From positions 36,976,438 through 37,040,437 of the forward strand of contig NC_087071.1 of NCBI RefSeq assembly GCF_963678635.1: 64,000 nucleotides of DNA, written 5' to 3'. The notes under the pieces were generated by a model that saw only the letters and a program-made list of their open reading frames with translations, ran no database searches and was not told where the DNA came from. The translations under genes and the position numbers were made by a program. The stretch is from Symsagittifera roscoffensis (taxonomy: Eukaryota > Xenacoelomorpha > Acoela > Convolutidae). Positions 55,640 to 64,000 of this stretch are shown one piece after another. The number at the start of each line of letters is the position of its first letter. Within the stretch, counting starts at the first letter, position 1.

Positions 55640-57000
55640 ACCGATTTTCGAAAAAGTGATACCAATGGGAAGTCCTCCTACTACCCTATGGGCCTGCTCA
55701 ATTCCCCATTCGTTTCTTACCTTAACCCACTTTCTAAAGCCTTTGGAAAATTTGACCCATACTGTTGGATTTCTTCTCAAAAACTACTGTCTCAAATCCA
55801 AGATTTTTTATGCTCAATGGATAGAACTGGTTGGATTTTTTAACCGTTTTTTATCAGTTTTTCGACCTGTCTTGAAAACTATTTTGGCAAATCTGAGATT
55901 AAAAGAAGGAATGTTGAGCGAAGCTCCCCTCTGTGCCCAAATTTCTAACACAAATGGCCTTCAAAAAGATCAATGCTTTGACTTCTTGTTCGATTTTTGA
56001 ATTTTTTGACCGCTCAAAAAGAACATTATCTGATATCCGGGGTTTAATCGAGGCAAAACGTTTAGGGAAGCCTCTGTGCATAAGATGCTTTGTCCTAAAA
56101 ATGGCCTGAAATATATGTCCCTGGAAAATTCTACCATTACAAAATATTTACTCATATTTTAATGGAGCAATGAATATGTTTTAGGTGAAGTCCTATTTTT
56201 AAGATTTCGAAATTACCTATTTCATCTTGCATCACTAAAACAGGTTTAAAAATTGTGAAAGAGGTAGTGTATGGGTGTTTTTATTATTATTTTTTAAAGA
56301 ATTTTTGGAAAATCTTTTCTTTTTTCAATAATTTAGTTTATCTCATAAAATACTCATTTTCAAAAAAGGTATCAAGGTGAAATCCCTAACCTCCCCTGTG
56401 TGCATCCATTGCGTCTGTAATTGCCAGGCTATCTATACCTTATGCCACCTTTTATTGCTTCGAAAAAGTTTGTGAGTGGACTTTTTGACCCATATTTTTG
56501 GATTTTTCCAATTTCTCAAAAACTACCGTCCCAAATCTAAAACTTTTGTTTCAATGGATGGAAGCTTTCCTGCATTAGCAACTACGATCAAGTTTTTTAT
56601 GTATAAAAAGTTGATCCTCGAAAAAGTCAAACTTTCAGTTTTTGACCGTTTTTGAAACTTTTTGACTTTTCTCAAAAATTACCAACCAAAATCAAAGATT
56701 TCGGTTTCAATGGGTAAAGCTGCTTGTGGGTAGCTCCCCTGCATTAGCAGTTACACCATAATTTTTTCGCACAAAACTTCAATTCCTCTGAAAAATCAAA
56801 TTTTCGGTTTTTCGACCATTCGTTAAAACTTTTTGACTTTTCTCAAAAACAACCCTCAAGAATCTGAGGTTTTAGAGGGAGTTTAATGGGTGAAACAAGT
56901 TGTGTGAAGCTCTCTACACAAAAAAATACAATTCACTAATTTTACCTGTATTATCCAATGGATCTATGGAATATTAATTTCAAGTACATTACAAAAAGAA
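55640..57000. repeat. Satellite-like repeat, left block (units of about 155-170 bp)
   Basis: Diverged units each contain the sequence AAAACTAC..CCCAAATCTAAGATTTTGG, then TTTCAATGGGTAAAGC, GTTGTGG, AGCTCCCCTGCATTAGCGGTTA and TTTTTGACCGTTTTTGAAA. Anchor positions at 55,785, 56,518, 56,675 and 56,845 give periods of about 157 and 170. The ORF at 55,656-56,000 is a by-product. The same family occurs at 59,360-60,125. Confidence 0.75.
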
Positions 57001-57119
57001 CTGACAAAAGTAGAAAAATTCATGCAAAAAAATCAAAATTGCTAACTGATTTTGAATCCTGTTACAAAAATAAAAAAATAAATAGCTGAATTATAACATC
57101 TCTACAAAGAGACAGATAT

Positions 57120-59055
57120 GTTTTAAATTTTCAAATCTATTAAGTTTGAGAAAGTAGCAGGTAGCAGTTTCACTCGTTCTCGTGGCAATTTCTGTGTTTC
57201 AAAGGTACACTGTGAAAGTAGATGCGTATAGTTATCTGTACTCTGGTCGCAAAATCGACATTGGCTTTGTTGTTTTAGACTATAGCATTTTTCTTTTTGA
57301 CAAAGCTTGTGATGGAGTCCATGAACATAATAGCTTCCTACGGCACGTCTTTGAAAATCAATTGTGTCTTTGATATTTAGATAGTCGTTATCCACAAGGT
57401 TTTCATGTAGTCGAATTTTGACATGAACTTGGATATTCCACACCATCTTTTCCAAAAATAACCTCCAACTCTGACTGGAAAGTCTGGCGTTTTTGCGAAA
57501 TGTCGTAGTCCATACGTTGCAGAGGGGAGAACCCTGGAGCAGAAAAGTTTATGGGCGCTCACAAGTGATACTTTTCTGATATCATTTTGGCAGCTAATAT
57601 ATTCGTTTATTCCATACCCTTCTGTTTTCGCTCATTGAAGTGCTGACTGGAGCTGCTTTGAGTAATCAAGGTAACTCCTAGATAACAAAAAGAATTGACG
57701 AATTCAACTGGGTCCCAGATGTAGGTTAATTTATCATGTACGCTTCATACGACCGCCTATTCTATATTTCATTTGTTTTCATTTCTATATTTCAGTGTGT
57801 CAGAGGTTTTGAAGTTCTTATGAAGGCTGTAGCATTCTCTATCAAACCATTGTTTAGATTTTCGTTCAATGGATACCACTGCAGATCTCCATATGTTATT
57901 TGTCAGCGTTTCAACATATCCATAGAGGAACTTTGCGTTATTTAGGATATCATTTGGTGAGTTCAGTGGAATTATGTCTATTTTTCTCACATACTTAACT
58001 TTACTTCTGCATTCGGTACTCTGATAGGGAATGTTTCAGGTCATTATTTAATGCTTCGTGGTAATACTCTAATTTTTTTGGATAGAATTTATTGGCAATC
58101 GCGCACCATACGTGAATATAATGTCAATAATATAATGTATGTCAAACATATAATGTATGTCGGGACTTGTTCTTGATCATTACAGGTCAGACCATAAGTT
58201 CTCATAATTTCTATTAAAATTTGGCTTCGTAAACTCGGTCCATCAAGTCTACAGTTGAAGTCCCCTCCGAGTACTATTGAAGTAAGGTTTCTACACAAGT
58301 TTATCACACTTCCGAGTTCATACATTAGCACATTGTACTGTCAATGTTGGTCTCGGGAGCAAAGTAAGATACGATAATTCCAAGGTTTCCAATGGAGCCG
58401 CCGAGGGATTTGTGAACTGAATATAAGTTTATGTTGCTTGCTTAGACGTTTGTGTATAGCCAAGCACAAGTCACCCATTGGTCTACCACTAGATGGTTTA
58501 ACTGCATTTGCAAAGTAACAGAAGTGTTATGGTAATAAGTCTGCAAAAGGAGAGATAGATAGCGATCCAGTCAGGGGTAGGATATCACGTGTACTTAGTA
58601 TTATGTTGTTTAGTATTGGAATGTTTATTTTGGCACCTTCAATGCACCAGAGTAAAATGGAGATATCTAGTCAATTGCGTTGCGAGACTTGATCGTGCTT
58701 GATTGTGAACGTCTTTGTTGGGTTTTTATTTCGTTTGTTTCGCAGTTCTTGCCTCAGGTTTTGTTATTGTTCTGGTTGACTTTTAGTGAGATTTTTGTTG
58801 ATGTAGACATCTTTATAATCAACAATGTCTTTGAGTTTTTCGGCATGTATAAGAAGTTTATTCCGTTCCTCCTCACAATTTAGGCCGACAAAGAAAATTC
58901 TATTTCCGTTTTTTTTGAGTTTGCTCACTCGGTATAGGCTCTCAGTTTGTGCGGTAACTGCAATATCAGAGCACATTTTTTTTTATCATTTGCCGACCAT
59001 TGTATGCGGTGGAAGGTGTTGTCCAATCGATGACCACTTTCTTTGATCTCCTTTT
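57120..59055 (-). mobile_element. LINE (non-LTR retrotransposon) remnant, internally deleted
   Basis: Minus strand order from high to low coordinates: an ORF1-like C-terminus (58,764-59,055; EKLKDIVDYKDVYINKNLTK, a motif common in CR1/L2/R1-type LINEs), endonuclease (58,089-58,331; SIVLGGDFNCRLDGPSLRSQ, with the GDFN catalytic block), the pre-RT region (57,769-57,990; QWFDRECYSLHKNF), and the RT C-terminus with the terminal zinc finger (57,123-57,562; CSRVLPSATYGLRHFAK, then CRFCDQSTDNYTHLLSQC). The RT core with the YxDD box is missing: only about 200 bases separate the pre-RT and post-RT parts. It is inserted within the satellite-like repeat. Confidence 0.8.
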
Positions 59056-59359
59056 TATTTCATTTTCTTCTATTCGCATACCTTGGTCAATTTGGCAGTA
59101 AAAACGATATTTTATTTTTGTTGTATTGGTTCAGTTTATTTTGTTTCTTTTTTTATTGCTTTTATTGCAGCAGCAGCGCAGAAACCACAGAGGAAGTCGC
59201 TTTTTAAGAAACCTTTTGATATTTTTTGGGTAACCAAATTGTAGTCCAAGCGATGCACTCATCATTTGCGTGGCCTAATCCAGTACAACCAATCTCGTGA
59301 TAGCTTCCTTCCTGTTCTTCACTTTTTGTAGGCATAACGTTATATGAAACTATTTAATA

Positions 59360-60125
59360 TCAAAAAGTTATAGCCCATAGTGAAGTCAATTTTTCGATTT
59401 TTGACCGTTTTTGAAAACCTTTTGAATTTTCTCGGAAACTACACTCCCGAATCTCACGTTTTGGTTTCAGTAGGTATAATGAGTTATGGAACGCTCCCCT
59501 GAATTAGCGGTTAGCCCCAAAACCTTTTTTTTCCCAAAAGGTATAACCATCGAAAAAGTCAATTTTTCGAAATTTTGACCATTTGTTGAAGATTTTCTTG
59601 TCTTTTCTCCAAAATCATCCTCCCAAATCTAACATATTGGTTTCAATGAGAAGAACGAGTTGTGGGAATCTCGCTTTCTTGAACGGTTACGCCCGATTTT
59701 TTTCAACGAAAAAATTAGCGACGGAAAAGCCAATTACTGAATTACTATTTTCTCAAAAAATACCACTACAAATCTAAGATTTTGGGCTCCATGAGTAAAA
59801 CAAGTTGTGAAAAACTATTTTGCATAAGCGGTTTTGCCCGAATATCTGACAGAAAAGTCAACATTTTTGATTATTTGACCGTTTTTTGAAACTTACTCAA
59901 TTTTCTCGAAGCAACCCAATTGATATCAAGGGTTTAACCGAGGCAACAGGTTGTGGGGAGCCTCCGTGCATAAGACACTACGCCCTTATATATGTACCAA
60001 AAATACGTTTCGAAGGAAATTTCGAAATCATAAAAGTTTATAATTGTTTTAATAGAGCAATGACTAGGTTTTGTGTGAGGTCCATTTTTTAATTTTTTGA
60101 AATTACCTATTTCAACCCGCATCAG
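59360..60125. repeat. Satellite-like repeat, right block
   Basis: Same family as 55,640-57,000. Anchors at 59,435, 59,605, 59,757 and 59,910 give periods of about 170, 152 and 153. The last part (59,920-60,125) matches 56,020-56,245 (GGGTTTAACCGAGGCAA, GAGCCTCCGTGCATAAGA, AATAGAGCAATGA, GAAATTACCTATTTCA), so both blocks contain the same kind of end unit. Confidence 0.75.
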
Positions 60126-61690
60126 TAACTACAGCTTCAGCTGGTGTCATTGTAGCTCCAGCTTCGGTTGGGTCTCTTGCTTTAACGGGCATTACCCGCG
60201 AGAACCTCTTAATTTGGCACAAATTGAATTAGGTATCCTAAACGCAATTGTTTGCAGTAAAGAACTCTTCTCCAGTGCCTCTGGCTCTCTGTAGCTCTTT
60301 CTTGAGTAAACACTTTTGCCGAAGCTTCAAAACAAAAATAATAGCTAAGTTTGGACAGTTTTATTGAAATTTTGATGATTTTCATTACCTTGCACAAATC
60401 CTTTTAAAATCGATTTTAGTACATTGTTTATGCATTTGAATCTGTTTTTTTTTTCTGTAAAAATCCAATTAGTCCATGTTTAATCAAATTACGTATCTAA
60501 ATCAGCTATCATAAATCGATTTCTATGCTGTATTTTATCTGTATTAAAATCGGTAGCAATCGATTTCAATCTCAAATTTGTCAGTGCGGGTAATACGAAC
60601 CCACTCCACCATATAAGTCGATATAAATCCATTGCTTATGCATTTAAACTTTTTTCCCGGCCAGATCACTCGATTGATATTTAAGTACTTCGAGTGGATG
60701 AAAAAAAAGGAAGATTTTTAAACATTTCTTGCTTAGATTTTTTGAAATGAGTTACATTAATTTTTTATTAATGGGAGTATCAAAATTATCAATTGATTGG
60801 AAAAACTTATGTCTGACATTTTAATGGGACAATTGGTAGCTTTATGCAACCATACTTCTATACGAGGTTTTTAACGGGACCATTCTTTTGAACGATTACC
60901 CCACTTTAGTGTGGAAGATGATAACTTGGTTAAAATTCATTTGTTTAGGTAAGAACCAAAAAATGGTGACGTGAAATTTCTCTGATAACTTGATTTTCGA
61001 TTTTCACAATCCATTTTTTCTAAATAGCGTTCCTAATTTTGCTCATTGTCGTTTAAAGAAAACGTTGGAAAAAATTTTTGTCAACTCTTTGATTTTTGCA
61101 GAAATTTTATTTGAAACTTTACTTTGAAAATTTTACGCAAAATTCATTATTTCGAAAAAGATGAAAGAGGGTAGAGTATGAAAAACGTACTTATAGAGAA
61201 GATAAAAAAACACATCAGGAAACAACCTAAATTGCTAATGATTTTGTAGTTACTTACCAACATTGAAGGTATAGGCTTGATGGGGATTATATCTGCACAA
61301 TAAGTTATAAGATTCAATAATGGTAATTTTTTTATTCAAAAAATCATATGAAATGATGGTTTCATCCTAATTACCAAACATTTATACTACTGCATATATG
61401 TGTCGCTTAAAACCATTGCAGTGAAGATTTTTTTGCTCTGTTCTTCCACGATTTGCAAGAATCTCAAAATATTTGCATTCCACAAAAAAAAACAAGATTT
61501 TATTTGCTTCTACAAGTATTTTCAAATTTGCTTGCTGTTTTATTGTGTTCAACGTTTTGTGTAGTTTCTGCTACCAGCTCTAACAATGAATCGTTTTACT
61601 CCCTAAGTCGATTAATAAGTGCAAAAACTCAACTGTGAATACATCATTTGCGAGTAAATACATCAATTGGGAAACAACGTTTTTTTTTCT
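60126..61690. other. Intronic sequence without recognisable gene
   Basis: A GC-richer patch at 60,120-60,210 contains CAGCTTCAGCTGG and GTAGCTCCAGCTTCGG but no domain. 60,460-60,600 has ATCGATTT-type motifs. Otherwise AT-rich. Confidence 0.4.
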
Positions 61691-61699
61691 TTCAAAGCA

Positions 61700-62590
61700 C
61701 CGGAGTTCCATGGATAATAATCGATTATATTGAGTTTTCGTGGTCTGTCTCATGGAATTTCGATAATAATCGATTTTAATTGATTAAAAATGGAATATAA
61801 CGAAACTATTTTTCTAATCAATAAAATCCGAATATAATCGATTATAATCGATTATTTTTGAAAGAAAATGAAACTTGTTTTCGAGTCAAAATAATCCATT
61901 ATAATCAAAAATCGATTGTAATGGATTTTTTCGAGAGGTTAGTCATGAAATATACAACTGTTTTTCAAAGATATCGCATTTCCTGTTTAATGCAGTTGCT
62001 AGGTATTAGGTTTTTAGTCTTATAAAATATTGCATTTCACTTTTCAATCTTTACAATTTGGTCTTATATACCCCGTTTACCCCCTACCTGTTTACCCCCT
62101 TCCTCGCTGTTTACACCCCTCCCCCTGTTTTCCTCCCTGTTTACACCCCTCTCCCCCTCCCCACTTTACCACCCCCCCCCCCCCCCCCCCCCTCACCCAC
62201 TTCCTTGCCAGTTTACCACAACCGCCATTCGCATTCGCCCCCCTTTATGGGGGGTTATTTATTGGTGGACTTTGGGGAGTGGGGTTTATGATTTACAAAT
62301 GCGGACTTTTTGGGGGGCAAAGTGGGGGGGGGGGGGTTAATTCGAGTAGGTTTAGATTGCGAGTAGGCCGTGAGTAACGCAGAAATGTTGCAAGTTTTGC
62401 AAATGATTTTGCAAAAAATGCATAGATTATATTCTGTTATATTCAATTATAATGGATTTTAAATGGATTATAATCCATTATAATGGATTTTAATGGATTG
62501 AGTTTTTACGAAAGTAATCGATTATTATGAAAATATAATCGATTACGTGGTATAAATTTGCCACAATAATGGATTATTATGACAAACATT
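61700..62590. repeat. TAATCGATT palindrome clusters around a C-rich/G-rich core
   Basis: Left flank 61,705-61,930 contains repeated ATAATCGATTATAATCGATTAT units. The core 62,070-62,340 has C runs up to about 21 (CTGTTTACACCCCTCCCCCT repeated with variation) and then G runs up to about 13. The right flank 62,430-62,560 has ATTATAATGGATTTTAAATG and AATCGATTATTATGAAA. The core could form G-quadruplexes or hairpins. A similar layout occurs at 26.45-27.12 kb. ORFs in the core are artefacts. Confidence 0.65.
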
Positions 62591-63422
62591 TAGACAACAA
62601 GGAATAGTTTGAAAAGAATTTTAAGTAATTCCACGGAAATTTTTTAGTAATTGAAATAAAAATATTAAAATCCTTGGAGATAATGATTTGTTATTAGGAT
62701 CGAAATCGATCACTTGTATTTTTATATGTCGTGTGGGGGGATGGTTTTCACCAAAAATCTTAGATTTAAAAAAATCTTTTTTTTTGCATTTTATTTTTTT
62801 TACATTTTTTTCCATGTTATTACTGCTCTTTAGACCTTAAAAGGCAATCAAAATATTCAGGGTTTTGCCCTCATTTAAGCAGTCTTGTTTTTTGTTCAGA
62901 TCAAAACGCTAACTTTTCACCGCACTGCGGAAAAATAAATTTAAAAAAACTTCAAAAAATTGCATATATTTATCATTGCATATCAAGCAAAACAAAAACT
63001 TTTGTAAACGCGTCAGCTAATTATAGATTTAACCACCATAATAAGCAGTTTTTTTTGATAAGTTGGCTGAGTTTTCGGTCTACATAAATTGTTTCTTGTT
63101 CCAACTTTCGAAGAAAACGAAATATTTATGCTTGGCGCGGTTTAATTTTTTTAATTGGAAACATTAGTTACTGACAAAAAATTTTCATACCTCCTTCTCT
63201 GCAATCAAAAAGATGTCGACTCCCTGCAATCAAATTTAGAAAATGAACACTTTAATTGCAAAATGATAATTAACTTTATTAAGCAAGTGTATTTGGAAAC
63301 ATGGGTATTTGAAACTTTCAAAATGCTTCAGCAAGGTTGATAGTCAAAAAATATAATGAACGCGGGTATGTCAAATTATGTAGGTTTTCTATTGTTTATA
63401 ATAAAATTTTTCTGTTTTTTAG
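62591..63422. other. Intronic sequence without recognisable gene
   Basis: AT-rich sequence with A/T runs, leading to the pyrimidine tract and AG at 63,408-63,422 before the second protease exon. No other feature seen. Confidence 0.5.
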
Positions 63423-63507
63423 GGACATTAAAAGTTATAGTGAAAGACTTTAGAGAAAAAAGCAACCCGAAAAAGTCGTTTGGAGCCACAGGAATTGTCT
63501 TTGAAGA
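63423..63507 (+). CDS. Trypsin-like serine protease, second coding exon
   Basis: Preceded by TTTCTGTTTTTTAG (acceptor) and followed by GTATGT (donor at 63,508), an 85-base exon reads TLKVIVKDFREKSNPKKSFG, then ATGIVFEE. This fits the segment that follows the catalytic-His loop in S1 proteases, a beta strand of the (V)xVxxxDxR type leading to the strand before the catalytic Asp. Its phase, two bases completing a codon, matches the one-base overhang of the exon ending at 55,097. The match to S1 sequence is weak on its own; position, phase and splice sites support it. Confidence 0.5.
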
Positions 63508-64000
63508 GTATGTGAAAATATTTATTTTTGAACTGCCGAACAGACTCTGAAATAGGTCGGCACTAGTTTTTCTGAGGCAGTTTGTAATTTTTGCTTAAGT
63601 TTCACATCAAATTTCAGTAAGTGTATAAACATGTTTTGGTGATCAAGATAGTCTTTTCAAGTACAAGTTTACTATCTATCCATCTGGCTCGGCCCAACCT
63701 GCTCAGTGGAACTAAATTTTTCAATACGATCTTTTTTAATTGTCCAGGTTTCAATATAAACAAAATGCGTTTGTGATGGATGTATTTGTCTACAAAATGC
63801 AGTTGACTGTTCTGTATACTACCCATCTCCCTGTTTAATGACGCTTTAAATCAATTACAGAAATACCTTTGGAAATTGCCCCCTTTTAGTCTAAAACCAG
63901 CTGACTTAATTGCATCAAAATCTGAATTTGTAATTTTTTGTTAAAAATAATGATATTTCTAAAGTGGAAACATTCAGTCTGATCACAAATTAACATTAAG
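63508..64000. other. Start of the next intron; possible LINE fragment
   Basis: No further protease exon is visible before the window ends. On the minus strand 63,660-63,790 reads YIETWTIKKDRIEKF in one frame, resembling the post-RT region of LINEs (the Y..ETWTL block). It is short and uncertain. Confidence 0.3.

Larger units (their letters stand above)
55098..63422 (+). other. Large intron of the serine protease gene (about 8.3 kb)
   Basis: It begins GTACGT and ends TTTCTGTTTTTTAG. It joins two exons whose phases agree: one leftover base before, two bases after. It is filled with satellite-like repeats, a LINE, C-rich sequence and TAATCGATT clusters. No further protease exon with the Asp or Ser blocks was found inside it. 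Confidence 0.65.

Noticed and set aside
55656-56000. 114-codon ORF as a gene
   Set aside because: It lies within the satellite-like repeat and other units of the repeat do not keep the frame.
62030-62377. Proline-rich ORFs as a real protein
   Set aside because: They are translations of C runs in low-complexity DNA.

Overview
This window looks like nuclear DNA of an invertebrate animal. It is AT-rich, has almost no long open reading frames, and is packed with decayed transposable elements. The animal assignment rests on two things: a trypsin-like serine protease whose first two coding exons flank a roughly 8.3 kb intron (54.8 to 63.5 kb, + strand), and a piece of animal-type alpha-spectrin coding sequence. 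The clade cannot be fixed from what is visible. The 200-N block at 18,183-18,382 shows this is a scaffolded draft assembly.

Layout. 1-1,755 (+): gag and protease of one Ty3/gypsy-type element. About 1,756-7,905 (-): a different Ty3/gypsy element, cut through RNase H and abutting the first; its leader may reach about 9.7 kb. 9.7-18.9 kb: mostly non-coding, with a minisatellite, a tRNA-like sequence, an LTR relic and a Ty1/copia pol remnant. 18.9-20.4 kb and 21.5-26.0 kb (+): two copies of a third Ty3/gypsy family, each with an IS630/Tc1-type DDE transposase joined at the same point in the reverse-transcriptase thumb. 28.0-39.5 kb (-): an 11.5 kb LTR retrotransposon with 2.2 kb LTRs, PBS and PPT. 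Its gag and protease are separated by a 2.2 kb insertion, and alpha-spectrin coding sequence stands where integrase should be. 40.9-41.4 kb: a 437 bp hAT-type MITE with a perfect 8 bp target duplication. 41.6-43.2 and 48.6-50.2 kb: two copies of a 1.6 kb dispersed repeat. 43.2-46.6 kb (+): integrase, tail and probable 3' LTR of another Ty3/gypsy element. 52.0-52.4 kb: a foldback element. 54.8-63.5 kb: the serine protease gene, whose intron holds a satellite-like repeat split by a LINE, plus C-rich and TAATCGATT-type repeats.

No complete intact gene is present. Nearly all coding sequence belongs to selfish elements with stops and frameshifts. The most unusual object is the 28-39.5 kb element: its near-identical LTRs suggest recent movement, its own coding is broken, it has no visible integrase, and it carries a host cytoskeletal gene segment joined in frame to its polyprotein.
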